A stretch of 64,000 nt of DNA, taken from positions 1 through 64,000 of the forward strand of contig JAZOWA010000007.1 of the NCBI GenBank assembly GCA_045659025.1, in the 5' to 3' direction. The stretch's first letter is position 1. Each line of letters begins with the position of its first letter. Under the pieces are notes generated by a model that was given only the letters and a program-made list of their open reading frames with translations, was not told where the DNA came from and did no database searches. The stretch comes from SIG455 sp045659025 (GTDB lineage Bacteria; Bacillota; Clostridia; UMGS1810). Position numbers and translations under genes: made by a program. Positions 26,247-34,216 of this stretch are shown in pieces.

Positions 26247-29200
26247 ATGAAAAGAGTAATTTCCCTTCTTTGCGCGGTAATGATGCTCGCATCTTCATTC
26301 AGTGTTGCTACAGTTTTTGCGGCTGATGAAGTAACAGCAGAAGAATTTGACGTTGTTACAAACCCCGCCATTGAAGATATTTCACAGGCAGCAGGTCAGT
26401 CATTCTTCGTAATGCCTGATGAAGGTCCTCTCGTAATCGAGGCAGAAGACCTTACAGACTATGACCGCTCCAAATTCGGCGTTGGCCAGAGAGACACTGC
26501 CAGCGGCGGCAAATACCTTGGTTGTACAGTAGGCTCCAACAGAGCTACTCTCCCCAAGTCAATTGACCAGTACGAAGATTACGACGTTCGTCTTGACGTT
26601 AAGATTAACAGAACAGGTGAGTTCAATATCTGGATCCGTATCCCCAAGGGTACATCTTTCTTCTATGCCCGTGGTAACGCTACCATGACCCGTGCAGGTT
26701 CAGGTACAACCTACATTGATGATGATGGTTGGACATGGAGAACCGTTGGTGTATGGAACTGTATCAAAGGCGAAGACTACTCAGACTTCTATGTAAGATT
26801 CCTGTATCGTTTCGGTAGCTTCAAGATTGACAAGTTCGTTATTACCGATGACCACACCTTCCAGCCCAGCGGTCCTGATGCATACCCCACAGGTGACACC
26901 ACAGGTTGGTGGCCCTTGCCTAAGTGGAATCCCCCTGCAGGTCACCCCAGAATCCAGATGCATCCCGACAATGCTGAGAAGATCAGAGAGAAAGCAAAGA
27001 CCGAGCGTTATAAGAACCTCAGTGCTTCTCTTAAAAAGCAGGGCGACACTCTTACCATGGAGAACATGACCAGAAAAGGTGAGGGTGACATGGGCGGTAG
27101 CACAGACTACCTCGCATCCAGAGCTCACTACTACTTCCTTAACCCCGATGATAAGGAATATGCAAAAGAAACTATCGCCATTGCGTGTCAGTGGATGCGT
27201 ACGGCGGATATGAAAGAATCTTCTCGTAAAGACTCAATGGCAGCCCGTAACCTGGGTGCACACTTGAGAGCGCTTGCGGAAGTTTATGACTACTGCTACG
27301 ACCAGCTTACCGACGAAGATAAAGAGCTCTTTATCGGACGTTTCAAGAGATGGGTAGCGTTCCTTGAGTGCGGATATCCCTTCGCAATCGGTCACCATAC
27401 ACTCTACGGTCACACCGGTGAGCACATGGTATTTAAAGACGGTCTTGCAGTAGGTATCGCAATCTACGACGAGGATCCCGAGATTTATAACGTTTATGCC
27501 GGTGTTGTATCCAACTACATGGCTCCCGGTCGTCACTGGGGTCTTTCCTCCGGCGGTCACCTTTCAGGTGTTCAGTACGGTCAGGGTATCCGTTCTAACT
27601 CCGAGATGTACGCACAGCGTCTCTTCATCCCCTGGGGTATCACAGAAGACCAGCTCTTCTCAGCAGGTTGGAAAGACGCTATGACACGATTCCTCTATCT
27701 CTACACTCCCTCAGGTGAGTACTTCCAGGAGGGTGAGAAGAATATCCGTATAGGTGCTGACTCCTACAAGGGTTCAGATATCCACCTTACCACAATCCCT
27801 TACATTTATCCCTACTATGAGTTCAACGAACTTATCGGCGGTGAGCGTCGTAAGATGGCTCTTACCGAGGGTTCAAGTTCAATCACCAGAGGTTCATGGT
27901 TGGAGCTTATTCTCTCTACAGATCCCGAGAATACTCTTGAGTCATACGACTTCGGTGAGAACCAGCCCCTTTCACGTATGGGTAAATACCCCTTCACCTT
28001 CGCTATCGCGCGTACAGGTTGGAACATGGGTGAGGATTCCCCCGACGCAGTTGCTTACTTCAACGTTCGTGAGTACGCTATCGAGACTCACTACGAGCCT
28101 TACGTAGGTACATTCGCTATCTGGTACAAAGGTTGGGTAATGCCCAAGACCGGTTGTGCTACCGGTGGTAGCGGTTGGCGTGGTACCAACACCCGTCAGT
28201 ATCAGGCAGCTTCTATCGCACATAACACCCTCGCGGTTACTGACCCTGAAGAGTTGTTCATGTGGACATACTACGCACCTGACTACATCTTCGTTCTTGC
28301 TAACGAAGGCGGTCAGACTCCCGATACATTCAGAGAGTCCAGATACACAAGAAGACTTGACGATATCATCGGTGAGAATCCCAAGTCAACACGTCATGCT
28401 GTAGCTGAAGGTACATTTACAGGTCCTAACAAGCAGACTCCCAAATTCACCTACATCAAGGGTGATATCAAGGGTGCTTACAGAGGCCGTAAGATCCACA
28501 AGAAAGACGGCAGAACTGCTAAGCAGTACGTTATGGATGAGTACGGCGTAGACGCCGGCGACCCCAAGAACGGTTCTTACAAGATTCCCGGTAAGTTCCA
28601 GAAGATTTACGAGACAGAATTTGACTGGCAGATGAAGATGGAAGAAGCTAAGCGTTCAATGGTATTCATTGACCTTAACAATAAGGATTACCCCGCAGCA
28701 TTCGTTGTATTTGATAAGGTTGTTGCAGCAGACCCCACCTTTGAAAAGGATTACATCATCCACAGTGTTGATGGTATGGAGCGTCACGGCAACCAGATTA
28801 TTACCTACAATACTTACAAGCATTCTTCAGGCCGTCAGAATAACGGTAAGCTTGTAAATAACGTTCTTCTCCCCGAGAATCCCGATATCGAGATCATCGG
28901 TGGCCCCGGTAAAGAGGCTTGGGCAGGCGGCTACAACTGGTACGGCGCTTACAATGCTCAGAGAGGTAACGTTGCTCAGTGGAGAGCAGAGGTTTCTCCC
29001 TCTGTTGACGAGAAGACCACCGTATTCCTTAACGCTATGTACGTTACCGACTACGACAGAAACCTTCCCGACCTCCCCACTATCAAAGAAGTATCTGCTA
29101 CCCACACAGGTGTTACCATTATGGACAGAACTGTAATGTTTGCAACTGATGGTTACAGAGTAAAAGCTCCCTTCACTATGGAAATCAGAGATAACAACAA

Positions 29201-30227
29201 CGGTGGCGTAATGTCTTGTATGATCGCTGACGTTGCTGCAGGTAAGTGGACTGTAATCGGTGGTGGTCAGAAGAAGATTGTAGAAGTTACTGAGGACGAG
29301 GGCGTTCTCTACATTGACGGTCTCCCCGGTTCTTACTCCTTCATCCCCGCAAGTGCAGATGCAACTGCCAGCCAGATTACCTACGAAAAACTCTCTAAAG
29401 ACCCCATGGGTGACATCATCATCTGGGACGAAGAGAAACAGCTCTTCCGTTACAACGCACAGGCTCCTTACGTAATTGATGGCAAGCCCTACGTTGGTGC
29501 AAAGAGCTTCTATGAATACTACCCCGGTCACGAAGTTATCGATAACGGTGACGGCAGCTGGAGAATTGATTACCACAAGTACTCCAACTCCCCCACAGGC
29601 CGTGGTATGCATAAGTCAACCACAGTATGGATTGACAGCACAAGAGCTATTATAAACGGCGTTGAGAAACAGATTTCTACTGCGCCTAAGCTCATCGACG
29701 GATATCTCTATGTTAACCCCATAGACTTCCTCGATTCTTCACCTCTCATTGTTAAGTGGAAGCCCGACCTCAGCGGTCTCCACGTACTCAATAACGTGAA
29801 ACTTGCGTTCTTGTTTGAGGACCTCGGCGGTGATTACTCCAAGATTTGTAAAGCTGAGATTGATAAGTATTCAACCCATATTTCAGGTGCCCCCTCAAAG
29901 ATGCTCGACTATGACTTCGAGAATAAGTGGGCAACCCTTGGTGACAACTGGGCTACATTCAAGCTTGAAGAGAAGGTAGACCTCAACTCCTGCTTCATCT
30001 CTTACTACGGCGGTGACGCTCGTAAGGGTAGATTCGCAGTTGACGTTTCAGCTGACGGCAAGGAATGGAAGGAAGTATGTGTAGGCGAAACCTCAGGTAC
30101 TACCAGCCAGTTCGAGAGATTTATGCTTAACGGTGCAGACAATGCCAAGTATGTTCGTCTCCGTGTAATGGGTAATGATGAAAACGGTTACAACAACGTA
30201 TCCGAGTTCTGGGTTGAAGCGAAATAA
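26247..30227 (+). CDS. secreted heparinase II/III- or alginate-lyase-like polysaccharide lyase, multidomain
   Basis: A 1326-residue protein with a signal peptide ending near V-F-A-A-D (about 27). Residues 60-200 look like a carbohydrate-binding jelly roll (L-V-I-E-A-E-D-L, then F-N-I-W-I-R). From about 225 (G-H-P-R-I-Q-M-H-P-D-N) an alpha/alpha-toroid is followed by a beta-rich region, the heparinase II/III-alginate lyase layout; H-H-T-L-Y-G-H-T-G-E-H is a plausible active-site region. The last 130 residues resemble an F5/8-type (discoidin) domain (V-S-A-D-G-K-E-W). The substrate is probably a uronic-acid polymer but not determinable. Codon use is strongly biased (CGT, ACC, TTC, GGT), suggesting high expression. 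Confidence 0.75.
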   Translation: MKRVISLLCAVMMLASSFSVATVFAADEVTAEEFDVVTNPAIEDISQAAGQSFFVMPDEGPLVIEAEDLTDYDRSKFGVGQRDTASGGKYLGCTVGSNRATLPKSIDQYEDYDVRLDVKINRTGEFNIWIRIPKGTSFFYARGNATMTRAGSGTTYIDDDGWTWRTVGVWNCIKGEDYSDFYVRFLYRFGSFKIDKFVITDDHTFQPSGPDAYPTGDTTGWWPLPKWNPPAGHPRIQMHPDNAEKIREKAKTERYKNLSASLKKQGDTLTMENMTRKGEGDMGGSTDYLASRAHYYFLNPDDKEYAKETIAIACQWMRTADMKESSRKDSMAARNLGAHLRALAEVYDYCYDQLTDEDKELFIGRFKRWVAFLECGYPFAIGHHTLYGHTGEHMVFKDGLAVGIAIYDEDPEIYNVYAGVVSNYMAPGRHWGLSSGGHLSGVQYGQGIRSNSEMYAQRLFIPWGITEDQLFSAGWKDAMTRFLYLYTPSGEYFQEGEKNIRIGADSYKGSDIHLTTIPYIYPYYEFNELIGGERRKMALTEGSSSITRGSWLELILSTDPENTLESYDFGENQPLSRMGKYPFTFAIARTGWNMGEDSPDAVAYFNVREYAIETHYEPYVGTFAIWYKGWVMPKTGCATGGSGWRGTNTRQYQAASIAHNTLAVTDPEELFMWTYYAPDYIFVLANEGGQTPDTFRESRYTRRLDDIIGENPKSTRHAVAEGTFTGPNKQTPKFTYIKGDIKGAYRGRKIHKKDGRTAKQYVMDEYGVDAGDPKNGSYKIPGKFQKIYETEFDWQMKMEEAKRSMVFIDLNNKDYPAAFVVFDKVVAADPTFEKDYIIHSVDGMERHGNQIITYNTYKHSSGRQNNGKLVNNVLLPENPDIEIIGGPGKEAWAGGYNWYGAYNAQRGNVAQWRAEVSPSVDEKTTVFLNAMYVTDYDRNLPDLPTIKEVSATHTGVTIMDRTVMFATDGYRVKAPFTMEIRDNNNGGVMSCMIADVAAGKWTVIGGGQKKIVEVTEDEGVLYIDGLPGSYSFIPASADATASQITYEKLSKDPMGDIIIWDEEKQLFRYNAQAPYVIDGKPYVGAKSFYEYYPGHEVIDNGDGSWRIDYHKYSNSPTGRGMHKSTTVWIDSTRAIINGVEKQISTAPKLIDGYLYVNPIDFLDSSPLIVKWKPDLSGLHVLNNVKLAFLFEDLGGDYSKICKAEIDKYSTHISGAPSKMLDYDFENKWATLGDNWATFKLEEKVDLNSCFISYYGGDARKGRFAVDVSADGKEWKEVCVGETSGTTSQFERFMLNGADNAKYVRLRVMGNDENGYNNVSEFWVEAK

Positions 30228-30254
30228 TTCTTCAAACCGATTAAATGCAATTCA

Positions 30255-30289
30255 TCCGTAAGGGGTTGCCCAGGGTGACCCCTCGCGGA
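30255..30289 (+). other. intergenic hairpin between two surface-protein genes
   Basis: TCCG-AGGGGT pairs with ACCCCT-CGGA around a 12-base loop, with no T-tract after it. Probably an RNA structure within a polycistronic message. Confidence 0.4.
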
Positions 30290-30324
30290 ATACACAACGT
30301 TATTAACTGAAAGGTTGATTTATT

Positions 30325-31635
30325 ATGAAAAAGATTATTGCGCTTCTTATAGCGCTCACAATGATTTCATCCTTCCTGCCCACTATTGCCATGGCGGAGG
30401 AGGAGATTCCTGGGGAATTTGAAGTTCCTCAGAGACTTTTGAAAACTCAGAAAGAATACGACTTTGATACTACCGAGACATCAGGTAGTTTTGAAGTAGT
30501 TGAGTTTGAAGATTACGGCAGTGTTGCTCGTCATCCTGCATCAGAGATGTCTCTTTCAGCAGTTGCCCCCACAGGCACAACCACTACCGTTCTTGAGACA
30601 GATATCGCAATCCTCGCTGATGACGAAGGCAACAGCATAATTGATGGTAATGGTTTGCTCCTTTACTACCATGGTGACACACTTGCATGTACTTTCGGTA
30701 GAACCAAATCAACAGGCAACTTCCGTTTGCTTGACAAGGATTCAGGTATTCCCTTTGAAGTTGGCAGATGGTATCATGTTCGTGTAGAAATCCGTCTCAA
30801 ACCCGAAAAATTGACTTTGATCGTTACCGATGATAACGATACAACGTCTACATATAGCTGCACATCAACATTTACCTCTTTCAAAAGATCAAAGCTTCAG
30901 CCCGTTGCTTCTACTGCATACGACACCGAAAAGGTTTGCGTTTTCTACGACAACCTCAAGCTCTACTACATGGCAAATCTTTATACAGCAACAGCAACAG
31001 CATATAACTACGAAGGCAGCGAGACATCCTTTGATGCTGTTGACTATATAGCTCCTTCTTTCAAGATTACTTTCTCTGAAGCAATGAAGAACACAACAGA
31101 GACAATCGGCACCGGTGACGATGCAATCAACAAAGCATACCTTACTGCTGATATTAAGATCTATGATGAAGAGGATAACGAAGTTCCCTTCACACAATCT
31201 CTGGACTATGATACAAAGACCATCTGTACAATAGTTCCTGATGTAGCTCTTACAGCAAAGGGCAACTACAGACTCGTAGTTAGCGGTGCTCAGGCTACTT
31301 CAGGTATGATCTGCTGGAATGGCGAGGAAGAAGTAGAGTCCTTCGAGATTCCCTTCACCGTATCCAAGAAAGACCTCTCTATCGAGAATGTTGTGGAAGC
31401 TTTCGGTGCTTACAGTGTTACAATCCGTAACAAGACCCTTGAGAATCAGGATGCTTATATCGTAATCGCAAGATACGATGGTGAGAAGTGTGTATCTGTT
31501 AACACTTGCCCTGTAACAGGTGATGTAGACGGTGTTGAATACGTAATCACAACCGAAAACCTCGGCACAGAGGATGCTGTAATCCTTATGGCTGCTGATG
31601 GTTCATTCCTCACATTGGATATCTGGGACAGATAA
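30325..31635 (+). CDS. secreted protein with LamG-like and Ig-like regions
   Basis: A 436-residue protein. The signal peptide ends at A-M-A-E-E (about 25). Residues 40-215 look like a LamG/concanavalin-type beta sandwich (Y-D-F-D, then G-R-W-Y-H-V-R-V-E-I and V-F-Y-D-N-L-K-L-Y). Residues 235-345 resemble a bacterial Ig-like (SbsA-type) unit with F-K-I-T-F-S-E-A-M-K. The last 80 residues match the C-terminal module seen in other secreted proteins here. No catalytic residues are evident, so a binding or structural role is likelier than an enzyme. Confidence 0.7.
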   Translation: MKKIIALLIALTMISSFLPTIAMAEEEIPGEFEVPQRLLKTQKEYDFDTTETSGSFEVVEFEDYGSVARHPASEMSLSAVAPTGTTTTVLETDIAILADDEGNSIIDGNGLLLYYHGDTLACTFGRTKSTGNFRLLDKDSGIPFEVGRWYHVRVEIRLKPEKLTLIVTDDNDTTSTYSCTSTFTSFKRSKLQPVASTAYDTEKVCVFYDNLKLYYMANLYTATATAYNYEGSETSFDAVDYIAPSFKITFSEAMKNTTETIGTGDDAINKAYLTADIKIYDEEDNEVPFTQSLDYDTKTICTIVPDVALTAKGNYRLVVSGAQATSGMICWNGEEEVESFEIPFTVSKKDLSIENVVEAFGAYSVTIRNKTLENQDAYIVIARYDGEKCVSVNTCPVTGDVDGVEYVITTENLGTEDAVILMAADGSFLTLDIWDR

Positions 31636-31644
31636 TTCCCCCAT

Positions 31645-31763
31645 GGCGCAGGGTCTGCATTCCGGCAGACAACGCCAAATATAAGCCACCGACTTTACGG
31701 TCAGTGACTCAAAAGACACATATTTTGAGACTCTCTTGCCGTAGTACATCGTGCTACGGCAAG
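31645..31763. other. cluster of hairpins in a 363-base intergenic region
   Basis: Three stems follow each other: GGCG-GTCTGC/GCAGAC-CGCC (31645-31676), CTCAAAA/TTTTGAG (31708-31729), and a perfect 10-bp CTTGCCGTAG/CTACGGCAAG (31735-31763). The T-tract after the last is poor. From 31764 to 31998 I see no clear promoter or gene apart from the RBS AGGTGGG of the next gene. Confidence 0.5.
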
Positions 31764-31998
31764 AAGTTTCTAATAATGATATGTCAGGAAATGGATTTAT
31801 CTGCTTCTGCCCGTCATTTTTAAGGTGTGGGTGAAGATTGTTTTCCTTGCACATTTTGCGGTTCAGGAGTGAATAAATGCATTCCCTGCACAAGTGAATG
31901 TCCAGACGCCGTTATAAGCGGCAAAATTCAGATTTACACCCTTTTTCTCTGTTTCTCGGTGATGAGAGGTACTACAAATTTTGTTAGGTGGGATATAT

Positions 31999-34074
31999 AT
32001 GAAAAAATCTATTATAGCATTAATGTTGGTTGTAGCGATGGTATTGCCCATTATTCCCTGCGTGACTTTTGCTGCAGACACAATTTCAGTAGGACAGTCC
32101 GTATCCTTCGGTAAATACAACGGCCAGGATATTTTGTGGAGATGTATTGCAGCGGATGACAACGGATACCTTATGCTCAGCGAGAATATCCTCACCTTGA
32201 AGTGTTTTGACCCTGCGGGTGATAAGGTGACAGATAACTACAACACCCGTGTTACCAAAGGTTCTGACTATTGGGCAGAGTCTGCGCTTCGCACCTGGCT
32301 CAATTCTGATGACGACACAGTAAGATATGCTTCAGGCCACAAGCCCGACAAGGCGTCTGTGAGAGATGGCATCAACCCCTACAATGGCGAAAGCGGATTT
32401 TTGAACAACAAGAACTTCACCAAGGAAGAACGTGACCTCATGGTGGATACCGATGTATCCTTCGCCGTGAGCCACAATGATATTGACAAGGCTTCCAAGG
32501 GTGAGTACCTCCACCAGTACAAAGCCCTTGTGTCAAAGGCAGTTGCCAACTATGCAAGTGCATACAAATCAACCTCCACCGACAAGATGTTTTTGCCTTC
32601 TGTTGAGGAGATTGTTTCTATTGTGAACGACACCACCAATTTCACTGATTACTTCTATGTAGCAAAGCCCACTGCCTGGGCGGTTGCAAATTCCGACGCT
32701 CTCTACGATGAGCTCGATACCATAAGACCCTATTATTACTGGACCCGTGATGCCCTTGCCTTCACCACAGGCGAGCAGGTGCGTACAGTTGCGGCCCTCT
32801 CTCCCCAGTATAATGCTGACGCCTTTGCAAAGGACGTTTTCATGCCAAAGGGTGAATCAAGAATCGAGAGTGCACAGGCCTACAACGGCAGTATCGGTGT
32901 ACGCCCTGCATTCTACCTTACCAAAGATATAACAATCAGCAGGGGTGACGGTACATTGGCTAACCCCTATACCGTAAGATCCTCTGATTGCGTAATGTAT
33001 ATTTCCACCGACGTTAAAAGTGCTGTAACGGGATCTATGATAGATTTTGATATCTATACTGACAACGTTCCCTCTACCGCAACCTTCGTATATACCTATA
33101 ATGGTCAGGCTGTTACTTCCAACAAGGGTCTCACCCTCGACCTCCCCGAGAACTGCTTTGTAGTTTCTCTTATGGATGGCGGCAGGGAGATTGCCCGTGA
33201 TGAAGCCATTGTCCGCACTGCTAACTACTCGGGTGCAGAGGCGGCATTCACCGAAGATTTTGAAAGCGGAGCCACACCTCCTGCTAATCTCACAGGTGAT
33301 TGGAGTGCGGCATATAGCCGTTATGAGACCGCCCTTGACGGTCAGGCAATCAGGTTCATCAGCTCCAATGGCGCCGGCGTATCTTTCAAAAACACCAAGA
33401 TAGCAGGTAAAGAAGGCACAATAGTTGTTGAGGCGAGTATTGCCTTTGATGATTTCAAATTCGTTAACGGATCACCCATCTTCACCCTGAACGGTAAGAG
33501 TGCATCTAATGGCGCACCCTTCTCTATAGCTCCCGTGGTTGCTACCACTTCCAAGGCAATCGCCCTCACAGGCACCAGTTCTGACCGTGACCTCTTCACC
33601 AGCATTCTCCCCGGAGAACGCCTTGATATCCGTCTTATTATCAACACCGAGGCAGGCACAGTATCCGTTATGGTAAATGACGTTGGCTGTGTATCCAATG
33701 CCAAACTTGATATGGACGATTTTAAATCCTTTGATGAGTTGGTGGTTGGCTCACTCATTACCGAGAACACCACATCCTCTTATGTGATGGATAACCTCTC
33801 TGTAAAGACCATGACTGCCGAGAGCGTGCTTGGTTACGTGAGAGATGCCAAGGGTCTCAAAATCTACAACCCCCTCGGCATTACCGGTGATGCGGTTGTA
33901 TATCTTGCCCTTGACGGCGTGGTAGTACACAGAGAGAACATCACCCTCTCCGCTACACAGGATGTATATATCAACACCACCTACACAGGCGAAGCCCTTG
34001 AGAAACTCAGCGTATTCGTATGGACACCTAATGGTATGGTACCCTATGATATCACCCGTAGGATTGGTTGGTAA
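31999..34074 (+). CDS. secreted protein with DUF6273-like domain and LamG-like region
   Basis: A 691-residue protein from ATG 31999, seven bases after AGGTGGG (TTG 31981 is a poorer start). The signal peptide ends near T-F-A-A-D. The first 320 residues (G-K-Y-N-G-Q-D-I-L-W-R-C, S-A-L-R-T-W-L-N-S, D-K-M-F-L-P-S-V-E-E, Y-W-T-R-D and G-V-R-P-A-F-Y-L) follow the DUF6273 pattern, a fold related to formylglycine-generating-enzyme-like modules with no assigned activity. Residues about 425-610 look like a LamG-type sandwich. The end (L-S-V-F-V-W-T-P-N-G-M-V-P) is the shared C-terminal module. Confidence 0.72.
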   Translation: MKKSIIALMLVVAMVLPIIPCVTFAADTISVGQSVSFGKYNGQDILWRCIAADDNGYLMLSENILTLKCFDPAGDKVTDNYNTRVTKGSDYWAESALRTWLNSDDDTVRYASGHKPDKASVRDGINPYNGESGFLNNKNFTKEERDLMVDTDVSFAVSHNDIDKASKGEYLHQYKALVSKAVANYASAYKSTSTDKMFLPSVEEIVSIVNDTTNFTDYFYVAKPTAWAVANSDALYDELDTIRPYYYWTRDALAFTTGEQVRTVAALSPQYNADAFAKDVFMPKGESRIESAQAYNGSIGVRPAFYLTKDITISRGDGTLANPYTVRSSDCVMYISTDVKSAVTGSMIDFDIYTDNVPSTATFVYTYNGQAVTSNKGLTLDLPENCFVVSLMDGGREIARDEAIVRTANYSGAEAAFTEDFESGATPPANLTGDWSAAYSRYETALDGQAIRFISSNGAGVSFKNTKIAGKEGTIVVEASIAFDDFKFVNGSPIFTLNGKSASNGAPFSIAPVVATTSKAIALTGTSSDRDLFTSILPGERLDIRLIINTEAGTVSVMVNDVGCVSNAKLDMDDFKSFDELVVGSLITENTTSSYVMDNLSVKTMTAESVLGYVRDAKGLKIYNPLGITGDAVVYLALDGVVVHRENITLSATQDVYINTTYTGEALEKLSVFVWTPNGMVPYDITRRIGW

Positions 34075-34084
34075 TTTGAGTTTT

Positions 34085-34119
34085 ATCCCGAGGAATGATT
34101 ATCGTTCCTCGGGATTTTT
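34085..34119 (+). terminator. terminator of the surface-protein locus
   Basis: ATCCCGAGGAA and TTCCTCGGGAT form a perfect 11-bp stem around a nine-base loop and are followed by Ts. Confidence 0.85.
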
Positions 34120-34143
34120 GTATGGTAATAGTTGCAATATCAC

Positions 34144-34172
34144 TTGAAAAAGATGGAGCAATCCTATATAAT
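34144..34172 (+). promoter_or_regulatory. promoter of the alpha-galactosidase/kinase operon
   Basis: TTGAAA, 17 bases, TATAAT, ending 44 bases before the first start codon. Confidence 0.75.
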
Positions 34173-34216
34173 AGGGGTATGGATTACTATTTATAATAAG
34201 TAATAAGCGCGGTGAC

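Noticed and set aside
28827..29612. 261-codon minus-strand frame opposite the lyase-like gene
   Set aside because: Same reasoning: an open antisense frame caused by biased codons, with no RBS or recognisable motif.
31827..32114. Cysteine-rich 95-codon plus-strand frame (C-F-P-C-T-F-C then C-I-P-C-T-S-E-C) before the 31999 gene
   Set aside because: It uses a GTG start with no convincing ribosome site and overlaps the signal-peptide region of a clear gene in another frame. The Cys spacing matches no motif I can name. Probably chance.
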